Positions 16,702 through 25,945 of a stretch of DNA of 64,000 nt are shown here, piece by piece. A program made the translations under genes and the position numbers. How positions within the stretch are numbered: position 1 is the first letter of the stretch; each line of letters opens with the position of its first letter. This stretch comes from Paenibacillus pini JCM 16418 (GTDB lineage Bacteria > Bacillota > Bacilli > Paenibacillales > Paenibacillaceae), in NCBI RefSeq assembly GCF_000576305.1, contig NZ_BAVZ01000002.1, positions 463,042 through 527,041 of the forward strand, given 5' to 3'. A model generated the notes under the pieces. That model did not search any database, had not been told where the DNA came from, and saw only the letters and a list, made by a program, of their open reading frames with translations.

Positions 16702-16747
16702 AAAAGGCTGTCCCCCTGTTCAACGATGAACAGAGGGACAGCCTTTT
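16702..16747. terminator. Bidirectional terminator between amj and msrAB
   Basis: AAAAGGCTGTCCCCCTGTTC and GAACAGAGGGACAGCCTTTT pair nearly perfectly with a six-base loop and have A/T tracts on both sides. Confidence 0.92.
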
Positions 16748-16780
16748 AATATGTTTGTGATCGGTTAATCAAAACAAATA

Positions 16781-17752
16781 CTATCCTTTGAATAATAATA
16801 GGTACTCTCCGTAGCCTTCTTGCTCCATATCTTCCTTCGGAACAAAACGTAAAGCTGCAGAGTTGATGCAGTAGCGAAGTCCATTTTCACCAGGCCCATC
16901 ATTGAAGACATGACCTAGATGAGAATCCCCTTGCTTGCTGCGAACCTCTGTGCGTACCATCATATGGCTTAAATCGGTTTTTTCCTCAACATGATAGTTG
17001 CGGATCGGCTGAGTAAAGCTAGGCCAACCACAGCCCGAGTCGAATTTATCCAATGAGCTGAATAACGGTTCACCTGAGACGATATCGACATAAATGCCTT
17101 CGCCATGATGATCCCAGAAATCATTCTGGAAAGGAGGCTCAGTACCACTATTCTGTGTCACTTGATATTGAATAGGCGTTAGGCGTTGTTTCAACTCCTC
17201 TTGATCAAGGACAGGAGACCAGTGTTTTTTCAAAAAGTCATCACGTCCGGAGCCTTTGCGGTACCGCTTATAATGTCCAGGATTCTTCTTGTGGTAATCT
17301 TGATGATATTCTTCTGCGGCATAGAACCGGCTTGCAGGCAGAATTGGAGTGGCAATCGGTTTATCGAATCGGCCACTTTCCTGAAGCTCTTGCTTGGAGG
17401 CTTCGGCTTGCACACGCTGCTCTTCCGTATGATAAAAAATTGCTGTGTGGTACGATTCACCGCGATCATGGAATTGTCCGCCATCATCGGTCGGATCAAT
17501 TTGCTGCCAGAATAATTCAAGCAGCTTCGTATAGGGGAATACATTCGGGTTATACGTAATTTGCACGGCTTCAAAGTGGCCTGTTGTATCCGAGCACACT
17601 TCTTCGTATGTTGGATTCTCCGTACGTCCGCCTGTGTAGCCTGATACGATACTAATAATACCGGGCAACTCTTCAAACGGGGTTACCATGCACCAAAAGC
17701 AACCTCCCGCAAAAGTAGCCTGTTCCTGTTGAACTAATTGTTCATTGCTCAT
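16781..17752 (-). CDS. msrAB: Bifunctional methionine sulfoxide reductase MsrA-MsrB
   Basis: This fusion repairs both S- and R-methionine sulfoxide in oxidised proteins. The MsrA domain (about 10-165) has GGCFWCM with catalytic Cys18 and the YHQDY segment. The MsrB domain (about 185-320) has [12 protein letters not shown] and the catalytic cysteine in [12 protein letters not shown]. The zinc-binding CxxC pairs of some MsrB proteins are not evident. The length of 323 residues fits the standard fusion. It converges on amj. Confidence 0.96.
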   Translation of the reverse strand: MSNEQLVQQEQATFAGGCFWCMVTPFEELPGIISIVSGYTGGRTENPTYEEVCSDTTGHFEAVQITYNPNVFPYTKLLELFWQQIDPTDDGGQFHDRGESYHTAIFYHTEEQRVQAEASKQELQESGRFDKPIATPILPASRFYAAEEYHQDYHKKNPGHYKRYRKGSGRDDFLKKHWSPVLDQEELKQRLTPIQYQVTQNSGTEPPFQNDFWDHHGEGIYVDIVSGEPLFSSLDKFDSGCGWPSFTQPIRNYHVEEKTDLSHMMVRTEVRSKQGDSHLGHVFNDGPGENGLRYCINSAALRFVPKEDMEQEGYGEYLLLFKG

Positions 17753-17854
17753 GATATCACTCCGCTCATGTATAATAGTGGATCTTAACCTTTAAATAGC
17801 TTATCTTTCTTCTTATATTATAGTCTATGTGGACACTGTAAACCAAGCGGAGGG

Positions 17855-18469
17855 CTATTTGGGATCTCTGCGCGTCGATTTACGGTATTGAAGTACCATA
17901 ATGGCGAGGAAAAGAATATATGTGGTAATGATAATGCCAGAGAGTAGCGGGCGACGGGTAAGATTGCCACCAAGGAAGGCATACAGAAAAATGCCTGGGA
18001 TTTTACCAAGTCCTGACGCAAGTGTGAATGTCCAGAACGGGACAGATGCTACGCCTGCAAATACGTTGACCGCCATTTGGGGCACAATGGGCATCAGTCG
18101 CCCAGCGGCTACGCTCGTAAATGGATGAGCTTCGATCCATGTGGTAAACGTATCTAGTGAGTTTATTTTAGATAAATAACGACGCCCTTGTTCTCTGAAT
18201 ACATAGCGAACCAGCGCGTAAATTACTGCGGCTGCGATCATCGTTCCTAGCCATGAGATCACGGCTGCCCAGAAGGTGCCGTAAGCAAACCCGAGTGCAG
18301 CTATAACCAGCTTGTACGGAATAATAGGGAATAGTGCAAGCAGCGCTGAAAGCATGAGCAATACACTAAAGGAATCATGCTGCTGCATGAACTCCAGAAT
18401 GGGATCACGGTAAATAAAAGCTAGTAACATAATTAAAATGTATAAAAGAATGAGGAGCCACTTTTTCAT
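17855..18469 (-). CDS. TVP38/TMEM64 (DedA-superfamily) membrane protein
   Basis: The 204-residue protein has four to five membrane segments and the VTT-domain core: PYKLVIAALGFAYGTFWAA, the SWLGTMIAAAVIYAL helix and GRLMPIVPQMAVNVFAGVA. Members of this family are thought to move lipids across membranes; the substrate here is unknown. It ends with a basic cytoplasmic tail. Its gene is upstream of msrAB in the same orientation with a 102-bp gap. Confidence 0.88.
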   Translation of the reverse strand: MKKWLLILLYILIMLLAFIYRDPILEFMQQHDSFSVLLMLSALLALFPIIPYKLVIAALGFAYGTFWAAVISWLGTMIAAAVIYALVRYVFREQGRRYLSKINSLDTFTTWIEAHPFTSVAAGRLMPIVPQMAVNVFAGVASVPFWTFTLASGLGKIPGIFLYAFLGGNLTRRPLLSGIIITTYILFLAIMVLQYRKSTRRDPK

Positions 18470-18580
18470 GGAATATCCTTTCTGGAATGGAGTTATTTCA
18501 TCATATCAAATTTGTTACAGAATAATGATAGTAATTTCCAGAATCCTCTGATATAATGAGCGTATAACGAATTGAATAGT

Positions 18581-18711
18581 TCCCAAAGGGGAGTAGCTTA
18601 TATACAAATAAAGTCGTCATTACGGGATAACATCCCCGGCTTTATTGGCAACGATTATGTTGTTTAGCGAGACCTTTGCCTAATTACTTTTATTAGGTGA
18701 AGGTCTTTTTT
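18581..18711 (+). ncRNA. yybP-ykoY manganese riboswitch with its terminator
   Basis: CCAAAGGGGAGTAGC (from 18583), the CATCCCCGGC segment, TTGGCAACGA and TTAGCGAGACCTTTGCC reproduce the conserved aptamer of this riboswitch class. The expression platform is AGACCTTTGCCTAAT pairing with ATTAGGTGAAGGTCT, followed by T6. A promoter -10 TATAAT is at 18552-18557. Mn2+ binding is expected to prevent termination and permit expression of the TerC-type exporter. Confidence 0.92.
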
Positions 18712-18725
18712 GATGGAATACATTC

Positions 18726-18765
18726 AAAAAGCGCCATTACCTAATAACGGTAATGGCGCTTTTTT
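18726..18765 (+). terminator. Second perfect terminator between the Mn riboswitch and the TerC gene
   Basis: AAAAAGCGCCATTACC and GGTAATGGCGCTTTTTT form a 16-bp perfect stem with a seven-base loop and T6. It lies after the riboswitch terminator and before the TerC start at 18818, where it would stop read-through from the riboswitch promoter unless it is bypassed. Confidence 0.85.
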
Positions 18766-18817
18766 CTATGCGGAGAACTAGTCAGGGAGTTTAAACCTAG
18801 AAAGGTGGAGATGAAGA

Positions 18818-19507
18818 ATGGAAATGTTAACAATGGCCTTTTGGGCTGCACTGCTGTCAATTGTCGTGATTGACTTGGTACTGGCTGGAGACAATGCAAT
18901 TGTCATCGGGCTCGCTGCACGTAATGTAAAGAAGGAGGACCAGAAAAAGGTTATTATCTGGGGAACTGTAGGAGCCGTTGTTATTCGAGTGGTTGCTACG
19001 TTATTAGTCGTACAATTACTTATGATTCCGGGACTTCGGTTAGTCGGAGGGCTCGCACTCATCTGGATTGCGTATAAGCTACTTATTGATGAGAAGCAGC
19101 ATGAAATTTCAGCGGGAAATCAGATTTGGGCAGCTATTCGCACGATTATCATTGCGGATGCGATGATGGGTCTCGACAATGTGCTCGCTGTGGCAGGCGC
19201 AGCTGAAGGAGATATGTTACTGGTCATTATAGGATTGGCTATTTCCGTACCGATTATGGTCTGGGGAAGCACGGTTATTTTGAAACTCACGGACCGTTTT
19301 CCAGTCATTATTACGCTGGGATCGGCAGTTCTGGCATGGACAGCATCTAAAATGTTGGTAGAAGAGCCAATGATTCATGAATGGCTTTCGCATCCGGCTT
19401 TGAAATACGGATTTGAGCTGCTTGTGGTTGCGGCAGTTGTGATGATAGGTCTAAGAACCAAGAAGAAGAAGGCACAAGCAGCCAAGAGTCGGGTTATCGA
19501 GGCGTAA
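18818..19507 (+). CDS. TerC-family Mn2+ exporter (YceF/YkoY type)
   Basis: The 229-residue protein has seven predicted helices with the TerC acidic motifs DLVLAGDNAIVIGLAAR and ADAMMGLDNVLAVAGAAEGD, which are thought to bind metal. The C-terminus is lysine-rich. Bacillus relatives behind the same riboswitch class export manganese and help metallate secreted proteins. AAAGGTGG precedes the ATG. No other gene follows closely in the operon. Confidence 0.9.
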   Translation: MEMLTMAFWAALLSIVVIDLVLAGDNAIVIGLAARNVKKEDQKKVIIWGTVGAVVIRVVATLLVVQLLMIPGLRLVGGLALIWIAYKLLIDEKQHEISAGNQIWAAIRTIIIADAMMGLDNVLAVAGAAEGDMLLVIIGLAISVPIMVWGSTVILKLTDRFPVIITLGSAVLAWTASKMLVEEPMIHEWLSHPALKYGFELLVVAAVVMIGLRTKKKKAQAAKSRVIEA

Positions 19508-19609
19508 TTGTATTCATGGGACGTTTAAAGTATTTGTTGTTTAGAGGTTAAACTCGGTATAATGGGTCTTTGTAGGGATTAATCCTAGGGAATAAAGGTG
19601 GATGAGTTC

Positions 19610-20569
19610 ATGAACGACAACATCCGTAAGCTGCGAGTTGCCATGATTGGTATGGGCGACATTGCTCGTAAAGTGTATTTACCGCTGCTGGCACAGCATA
19701 AATATGCAGAAGTGGTAGGTATCATGAGCCGCTCGCAGGCGACGGTGGACGAAGTGGTGCAAACATACCGTTTTCCACAGGGAACGACGGATTTAGAGAC
19801 ACTATTGTCATGGAATGTGGATGCCGTATTTGTTCATAGTCCCACCGAAACTCATTACGATACGGTTATGAAATGTTTACAGAGCGGTCTGAATGTGTAC
19901 GTGGATAAACCGCTTTCTGGAAATTTGAATGAATCGAAAGAAATGGCTGCTTATGCTGCTTCTAAAGGATTACTGCTTGCGGTAGGATTCAATCGCCGCT
20001 TCGCTCCAATGTATATGCAGGCTAAGCAGTGGATGGAGGATGCTGGGGGATTTGATCAATGCTCCGCCGTTAAACATCGTACCCGTCTTCAAGCTTCAAG
20101 TAGCAATGACACGATTATGGATGATCTGATCCATGTGCTGGATTTATTGCTATGGTTATCGAGTGGAGATTATCAGTTGCTTGAACATCAATTGACGGAA
20201 AATGAGCAGGGTCAGATGCTCCACACGTCGGGGATACTAGGTTTAAGTGACAACCGGATGGGGAGCTATAGTATGATTAGACGTGCCGGTTCTGATTTGG
20301 AAAGAGTAGAGTTACATGGAAATGGACATTCAGCAGAAATTACAAACCTGGAACATGCAATATTCCATGCTAAAGGACAATCCGCTCAGACTCAAACGTT
20401 TGGTAGTTGGGACACGATTCTGAAGCGGCGCGGGTTTAGTGGGGCAGTGGATCATTTTCTGGACTGCATCGGCAGCCCACAGCAATGCTCCATTCGTGCT
20501 GATCTCGTATTGGACAGCCATATATTAGCGGACGAATTAATAAGAAGGGGAAGTGCGAACAATGGATGA
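19610..20569 (+). CDS. Gfo/Idh/MocA-family oxidoreductase
   Basis: This 319-residue NAD(P)-dependent sugar-type dehydrogenase has the Rossmann motif AMIGMGDIARKVYLPLL and VYVDKPLSGNLNES (the EKP-type Lys region). The C-terminal half is diverged, and the usual GGG-D-G-H motif is replaced by TIMDDLIHVLDLLLW. ATG at 19610 is chosen over the upstream GTG because AAGGTGG lies 9 nt before it. Its substrate is unknown. It overlaps the next small gene by 8 bp. Confidence 0.85.
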   Translation: MNDNIRKLRVAMIGMGDIARKVYLPLLAQHKYAEVVGIMSRSQATVDEVVQTYRFPQGTTDLETLLSWNVDAVFVHSPTETHYDTVMKCLQSGLNVYVDKPLSGNLNESKEMAAYAASKGLLLAVGFNRRFAPMYMQAKQWMEDAGGFDQCSAVKHRTRLQASSSNDTIMDDLIHVLDLLLWLSSGDYQLLEHQLTENEQGQMLHTSGILGLSDNRMGSYSMIRRAGSDLERVELHGNGHSAEITNLEHAIFHAKGQSAQTQTFGSWDTILKRRGFSGAVDHFLDCIGSPQQCSIRADLVLDSHILADELIRRGSANNG

Positions 20570-20903
20570 AGATCATAAATCACTAGAAGATGGGATTGTT
20601 GAGAGCTACCGACAAGATGAGGATATGATGATCCTTGTATTTGCTCAGTGGTGTGTTAATCAAGGACTAGATCCAGCAGAATTGTACCGTGAGGCCTATC
20701 CTCAACAACAGAACAATGAAAGACTAGAGCGGGTACTGGAACTCACTGTCCCTATAGAAGAAGCGGGACCTATTCCTGACGAGACTGTGTTAGGTGTACT
20801 ATCGATGTTTGGCAATGATGATTTGGCTTTTATCGTGTCCGATGCCATTGCACGGAGACCGAAAACGCATAATGATTATGAATTGATTAGCTATTATACC
20901 TAA
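20562..20903 (+). CDS. Small acidic hypothetical protein
   Basis: The 113-residue protein is acidic, soluble and has no recognised domain. It is translationally coupled to the oxidoreductase gene (ATGGATGA overlap), with AAGGGGA as ribosome binding site. Residues such as AQWCVNQGLDPAELYREAYP suggest a helical fold. A strong bidirectional terminator follows. Confidence 0.65.
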   Translation: MDEDHKSLEDGIVESYRQDEDMMILVFAQWCVNQGLDPAELYREAYPQQQNNERLERVLELTVPIEEAGPIPDETVLGVLSMFGNDDLAFIVSDAIARRPKTHNDYELISYYT

Positions 20904-20920
20904 CTATATTGAAGAACATA

Positions 20921-20991
20921 AATGCACCCTCTGCCATGAGATTGGACAACCTTAGGTTGATTCTGAAAATATGGCAGAGGGTGCATTTTTA
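20921..20991. terminator. Bidirectional terminator
   Basis: AATGCACCCTCTGCCAT pairs perfectly over 17 bp with ATGGCAGAGGGTGCATT. The 33-base loop has its own small CAACC/GGTTG hairpin. T and A tracts flank both sides, serving the convergent hypothetical and AraC genes. Confidence 0.9.
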
Positions 20992-20994
20992 TTG

Positions 20995-21813
20995 TTAGAT
21001 CTGCTCACGGTTATCCATCCTAAATTTCCTAGGTGATGTACCATAGCGTGACCTAAATACACGGTGAAAATACGTATAGTTAGCAAAACCCGATGTTTCT
21101 GCTATCGTTTCAAGGGACATAGGGCTAAATATAATGCGTTCTTTTGCCATATCTAACCTGACATCTAACGTATACTGCATAATGCTTGTACCAAAGGTTT
21201 CCTTGAACAGATGAACAGCACGGGAAACGCTAATGCCGGCATGAGCGGCAACGTCTTCGAGTTTAAAAGATAATGAAGCGTTTTCTTCAATATAATGCTT
21301 CATTTTATATGCCATATACGTTCTAGGTGTCGTTGCCGGATGCTCATGAAGCAATCGATCGGTTTCCAGACATAATATGCGCATGTAATATTCAAGTATT
21401 TCAGGATAAGGGTTAGCTATTTTGCGCTGTTCAAGCACGATTTGCCGGAACAGCCCTAATATGGTCTCATTTAGAGGTACTTTAATTCTCGTAGGGCGGT
21501 TCAGCTTGGACCACCACTCATCAATCCACTCCCCCCCGAAGAAAATGTGATAATCACCGCTTTCCACGGAAAGTTCTCCCTGTGGGTTAATTTCTTCGTT
21601 AATCATTAATTCATAAGGTTGATCTGGTGAATAAATAAGCAGGTCACCGGGTTCGATCAGAACCATTTTATCGCCAATGCGTGCGCGGCAGCGACCATCC
21701 GTTTGTAGACGTAATAAGTAGTTTTTAACTCCGTCCATCTCGACCATATAAAAAGGTTTATTGTGAAATGAGTATCCGGCTACTAGGATGTGAACTGAAT
21801 CTTGGGTGGGCAT
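20995..21813 (-). CDS. AraC-family regulator of the adjacent sugar operon
   Basis: The 272-residue protein has an N-terminal cupin-like sensor (GDKMVLIEPGDLLIYSPDQPYEL) and a C-terminal pair of HTH motifs (FKLEDVAAHAGISVSRAVHLFK; IAETSGFANYTYFHRVFRSRYG). ATG at 21813 is preferred over upstream starts because AAGGAGT lies 8 nt before it. It is divergent from the five-gene oxidoreductase/isomerase operon and is probably its activator in response to the sugar substrate. Confidence 0.9.
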   Translation of the reverse strand: MPTQDSVHILVAGYSFHNKPFYMVEMDGVKNYLLRLQTDGRCRARIGDKMVLIEPGDLLIYSPDQPYELMINEEINPQGELSVESGDYHIFFGGEWIDEWWSKLNRPTRIKVPLNETILGLFRQIVLEQRKIANPYPEILEYYMRILCLETDRLLHEHPATTPRTYMAYKMKHYIEENASLSFKLEDVAAHAGISVSRAVHLFKETFGTSIMQYTLDVRLDMAKERIIFSPMSLETIAETSGFANYTYFHRVFRSRYGTSPRKFRMDNREQI

Positions 21814-21960
21814 ATGACGACTCCTTCTAATAAAAAAATAAATATTAACCAGATTGTTCATGTTTTAATCATATTATTCATTTTAATATAAATGAATTCA
21901 GAATAACATGGTACTAGATTGTTAAGTCCATCTTAAAACATCCTAAGGAGTGTTCACCTC

Positions 21961-23040
21961 GTGGAAAAGATGAAAGCCGGTATTATCGGCTGTGGTAACA
22001 TTAGTGCGATCTATTTAGAAAATTTAGCTAAGAGTTCAGAGGTCGAAATCGTTGCTTGTGCCGATATAAGACTAGATAGGGCGAAAGAGCGTGCGGCAGA
22101 GTTCGGTATTGCAAGCGCATACACGCCTGAACAATTACTTGCAGATGAACAAATTGAGCTTGTTATTAATTTGACGGTACCAAGCAGCCATGCTGCTGTT
22201 GATATAGCGGCTCTTGAAGCCGGCAAACATGTATATGCTGAGAAGCCTTTAGCTACATCGCTACTGGATGCTAAACGGGTGCAGGAGCTAGCAGGCCTTA
22301 AAGAACTGCGAATAGGTAGTGCTCCAGATACCTTTCTTGGATCAGGAATTCAAACTGCCAAAGCAGCCATTGATGCTGGACTAATCGGTCAACCGATCGC
22401 GGGTACAGCTTTTATGATGGGAGAAGGACCTGAGGGTTGGCATCCCGATCCTGAGTTTTTCTACACGCCTGGTGGTGGGCCGATGCTGGATATGGGGCCA
22501 TATTACTTGACAGCATTAGTGGAACTACTAGGTCCAGTACGCCGTATCAGCGCATCCACAGGAGCGCAAATGCCTTCCCGAACGATCGGAAGCGGACCGA
22601 AAAGTGGTACACAGATTCCAGTTCAGACTCCGACTCACTTGGCGGGAACGATTGATTTTGCCAAAGGTGCAATTGTAACGATGATTACTAGCTTTGATAT
22701 TAAGGGTGGAGCTAATCTGCCATGGATCGAAATCTATGGAACAGCGGGTACGCTTAGCTTACCCGATCCTAATTTCTTTAATGGTGATGTTCAATTACGC
22801 CGCAGTGGTTCTGAGCAGTGGGAAGTACTGACACCCATGTTTGAATGTTCACAAAATGAACGTGGACTGGGCGTAAACGATATGGTGGAATCCATTCGGG
22901 CCCACAAACTGCACCGGGCCAATGGTCAGCTTGCTTATCATGTACTAGAAGCGATGTATGCCTTTGAAAAGTCTTCACTTGCTGGTAGCCATATTGAGCT
23001 AGAGAGCCGAGCCGATATGAATATGAGTAATGGAAAATAA
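21961..23040 (+). CDS. Gfo/Idh/MocA-family oxidoreductase
   Basis: This 359-residue dehydrogenase has the Rossmann motif GIIGCGNISAIYLENL, the catalytic lysine motif HVYAEKPLA, and a PGGGPMLDMGPYYLTALVELLG segment (GGG-D-G-x-Y). The GTG start lies 10 nt after AAGGAG. It is the first gene of the operon divergent from the AraC regulator. It probably oxidises or reduces a sugar hydroxyl/keto group; whether at C1, C2 or C3 cannot be told. Confidence 0.9.
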   Translation: MEKMKAGIIGCGNISAIYLENLAKSSEVEIVACADIRLDRAKERAAEFGIASAYTPEQLLADEQIELVINLTVPSSHAAVDIAALEAGKHVYAEKPLATSLLDAKRVQELAGLKELRIGSAPDTFLGSGIQTAKAAIDAGLIGQPIAGTAFMMGEGPEGWHPDPEFFYTPGGGPMLDMGPYYLTALVELLGPVRRISASTGAQMPSRTIGSGPKSGTQIPVQTPTHLAGTIDFAKGAIVTMITSFDIKGGANLPWIEIYGTAGTLSLPDPNFFNGDVQLRRSGSEQWEVLTPMFECSQNERGLGVNDMVESIRAHKLHRANGQLAYHVLEAMYAFEKSSLAGSHIELESRADMNMSNGK

Positions 23041-23076
23041 ATCTTAATAACCTTAACGAAATAGGAGTGATCCGTG

Positions 23077-23844
23077 ATGTTAAAAGTAGGTTTGCAGTTG
23101 TACACAGTTCGTGAAGAGATGGAAGCAGATTTTGAAGGTACCCTGAAGAGAGTAGCTGAACTTGGTTATCAGGGAGTGGAGTTTCATACCTTCTTCGGAC
23201 GCTCCAGTGAAGAGGTGCAAAAGCTACTAACCGAAAACGGTTTAGTCGCGTTAGGTACTCATATCAGCTACGATCGTATGTTAACCACATTAGATGAGGA
23301 AATTGTATATAACCGTGAAATTGGCAACAAGAATTTGATTATTCCTTATTTGGGTGAGGAACAACGGAATTGGTCCGAGGTATTTAACAATTTGAAGCAA
23401 ATCGGTGCGAAATGCCGCGAGCAAGGTGCAGTATTACTCTATCATAACCATGAATTTGAACTCACAGAGTCTTATGGAGAGCACGCGGTATTTGATGCGA
23501 TGTATGCAGAGGTTCCAGCAGATCAGCTTCAAGTCGAAATGGATACATGCTGGGTATACTATGGCGGATATGATCCCGTAGCCTATATAGCTAAATACGC
23601 GGGTCGTTTGCCGATCATCCATTTGAAGGATATGAAAACCTTACCAGATGGTACAGCTAAGACGGTTGAGCTTGGCAAAGGTGAAGTTAAGCTTGAAGCG
23701 ATTTCGAACGCAGCAAACGAAGCTGGAGTAGAGTGGATCGTCGTGGAACAGGATTATTGCGAGAATCCACCACTTGAAAGTATCGCTACGAGTATGGAAT
23801 GGATTAAAAATTATGCGAAAAACGGGGGATCTGTTCATGTCTAA
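23077..23844 (+). CDS. Sugar phosphate isomerase/epimerase family (xylose-isomerase-like TIM barrel)
   Basis: The 255-residue TIM barrel has metal-binding and catalytic segments typical of the IolE/IolI superfamily: GYQGVEFHTFFG, LLYHNHEFEL, VEMDTCWVYYGG, IIHLKDM and WIVVEQDYCE. The ATG at 23077 has GGAG 9 nt upstream. Members of this superfamily act as keto-sugar isomerases, epimerases or eliminases. The linkage to two dehydrogenases and ThuA suggests processing of oxidised glycosides. Confidence 0.88.
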   Translation: MLKVGLQLYTVREEMEADFEGTLKRVAELGYQGVEFHTFFGRSSEEVQKLLTENGLVALGTHISYDRMLTTLDEEIVYNREIGNKNLIIPYLGEEQRNWSEVFNNLKQIGAKCREQGAVLLYHNHEFELTESYGEHAVFDAMYAEVPADQLQVEMDTCWVYYGGYDPVAYIAKYAGRLPIIHLKDMKTLPDGTAKTVELGKGEVKLEAISNAANEAGVEWIVVEQDYCENPPLESIATSMEWIKNYAKNGGSVHV

Positions 23845-24928
23845 TTCAACTCAAACATTAAAAATTGCCATTATCGGCTGTGGAGGTATTGCTGAAGGTA
23901 AGCATATGCCTAGCCTAGCCAAACAGAAACAGGCTGAGATGGTAGCTTTCTGCGATATCATACAAGAACGTGCTGAAAAGGCAGCAGCAAAATTCGGAAA
24001 TGAAGGTGCTAAAGTATATACCGATTTCCGCGAATTGTTACAAGATGAAAGCATCGATGTGGTCCATGTGTGTACTCCAAATGACTCACATTCCTTCATT
24101 ACAATCGCAGCATTGGAATCTGGGAAGCATGTAATGTGTGAGAAACCTATGGCTAAAACAGCGGCAGAAGCTAAGGAAATGGTTGAAGCAGCAAAACGTA
24201 CTGGTAAGAAGCTAACTATTGGATATCAGAACCGCTTCCGCGATGACAGCCAGTATCTCAAACAATTATGCGAAAATGGAGAGTTGGGTGACATATACCT
24301 CGGGAAGGCATTAGCCATACGCCGCCGTGCAGTACCAACATGGGGTGTTTTCTTAGACGAGGAGAAGCAAGGTGGAGGACCGCTAATAGATATTGGCACA
24401 CATGCTCTTGATTTAACACTTTGGCTAATGGATAATTACAAACCGAAGAGTGTTATGGGTTCAACCTTCCACAAGCTTGGACATAAAGAAAATGCGGCCA
24501 ATGCCTTCGGTCCATGGGATCCGAAACAATTTAAAGTAGAAGATTCTGCTTTTGGTTTTATTACTATGGAGAACGGAGCTACCATTGTACTAGAATCTAG
24601 CTGGGCGCTGAATGTGGTAGAAACGGGAGAAGCTAAGACGATTCTCGCGGGAACAGAAGGCGGAGCAGACATGAAAGACGGATTGCGGATTAACGGTGAG
24701 AAAATGAGTCGTCTGTACGAAACAAACATTGATCTTGGAGCAGGCGGGGTTGCATTCTATGACGGTGAAACAGAAACGGATGCAGATCGTGAGCAGCGTT
24801 TGTGGCTACAAGCGGTTATTGAAGATACAGCACCTGTAGTTAAACCGGAGCAGGCATTTGTCGTAACTCAAATCTTAGAGGCTATTTACGAATCAGCCAA
24901 AACAGGTAAAGCAGTATATTTTGAATAA
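23837..24928 (+). CDS. Gfo/Idh/MocA-family oxidoreductase
   Basis: The 363-residue enzyme has AIIGCGGIAEGKHMPSL, HVMCEKPMAKTAAEA and GGGPLIDIGTHALDLTLWLM, the complete set of cofactor, EKP and active-site (D-G-T-H) motifs. ATG at 23837 overlaps the preceding gene by 8 bp and is preceded by GGGGGAT, so the longer upstream frame is not used. It probably works in the same sugar-oxidation pathway as the gene at 21961, perhaps with a different substrate. Confidence 0.92.
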   Translation: MSNSTQTLKIAIIGCGGIAEGKHMPSLAKQKQAEMVAFCDIIQERAEKAAAKFGNEGAKVYTDFRELLQDESIDVVHVCTPNDSHSFITIAALESGKHVMCEKPMAKTAAEAKEMVEAAKRTGKKLTIGYQNRFRDDSQYLKQLCENGELGDIYLGKALAIRRRAVPTWGVFLDEEKQGGGPLIDIGTHALDLTLWLMDNYKPKSVMGSTFHKLGHKENAANAFGPWDPKQFKVEDSAFGFITMENGATIVLESSWALNVVETGEAKTILAGTEGGADMKDGLRINGEKMSRLYETNIDLGAGGVAFYDGETETDADREQRLWLQAVIEDTAPVVKPEQAFVVTQILEAIYESAKTGKAVYFE

Positions 24929-24952
24929 ATTTTAGTCTTAGGAGGATTCATT

Positions 24953-25921
24953 ATGAAACTTGGTGTATTTATGGTGCTATTTGGAGGCCGCAAACTAGAA
25001 GATGCGCTGGATTATGTCGCTTCCAAAGGTCTAAAAGCTGTTGAAATCGGTGCAGGTGGAAATCCGGGTAAGGCTCACTGCGATCCAGCAGAGCTTCTGA
25101 GTAACCCTACTGCGATTAAAGAATTTAAAAAAGCTGTTGAATCTCGTGGTCTGACGATTAGCGCATTAAGCGTTCATGGTAATCCACTTCATCCGCAGAA
25201 GCATATCGCTAAATCAGAGCATGATGATTTCGTAAATGCGGTTAAATTAGCTGAGCAACTGGAAGTATCTGTTGTGAACACTTTCTCCGGTTGTCCAGGA
25301 GACCATGAGGATGCGAAATATCCGAACTGGCCTGTAGCTCCATGGCCAAATGATTTTCAAGAAATTCTAACATGGCAGTGGGAGAATAAAGTTATCCCTT
25401 ACTGGACTGAGCAAGCCAAGTTTGCTAAAGATCATCATGTGAAAATCGGACTCGAACTACATGGTGGATTCTCTGTTCATACACCTGCTACGCTACTACG
25501 TCTACGTGAAGCTGCTGGCGAAACAATCGGCGCCAATCTTGATCCAAGTCACATGTGGTGGCAAGGAATTGATCCGGTGCAAGCTATTCACATTTTGGGA
25601 CGCGCTGGAGCGATTCATCATTTCCATGCTAAAGATACAGTTATTGATCCAATCAATGTGAATAAATACGGTTTAACAGATATGCAGCCATATACGAATA
25701 TGCTGGATCGGGCTTGGCAGTTCCGCAGTGTAGGTTACGGCCATGACCTTAAAACATGGGCAGATATTATTAGTGCACTACGTCTTGTAGGCTATGATTA
25801 TGTAGTTAGCATCGAGCATGAAGATGGTCTAATGTCTGTGGAAGAGGGATTCTCTAAAGCCGTTAATAATTTGCAACAAGTATTAATTGAAGAGCCGCTG
25901 GGAGATATGTGGTGGGTTTAG
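24953..25921 (+). CDS. Sugar phosphate isomerase/epimerase family protein
   Basis: This 322-residue protein is a second xylose-isomerase-like TIM barrel, longer than the first. Metal-ligand segments are visible: AVEIGAGGNPGKAHCDP, IGLELHGGFSVH, GANLDPSHMWWQGIDP, HHFHAKDTV and VVSIEHEDGLM. It is cytoplasmic with no signal peptide, and AGGAGG precedes the ATG. The full set of acidic and histidine ligands suggests an active metalloenzyme. Confidence 0.9.
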   Translation: MKLGVFMVLFGGRKLEDALDYVASKGLKAVEIGAGGNPGKAHCDPAELLSNPTAIKEFKKAVESRGLTISALSVHGNPLHPQKHIAKSEHDDFVNAVKLAEQLEVSVVNTFSGCPGDHEDAKYPNWPVAPWPNDFQEILTWQWENKVIPYWTEQAKFAKDHHVKIGLELHGGFSVHTPATLLRLREAAGETIGANLDPSHMWWQGIDPVQAIHILGRAGAIHHFHAKDTVIDPINVNKYGLTDMQPYTNMLDRAWQFRSVGYGHDLKTWADIISALRLVGYDYVVSIEHEDGLMSVEEGFSKAVNNLQQVLIEEPLGDMWWV

Positions 25922-25945
25922 AACCTTTAAGCTGGGGGATATTAA

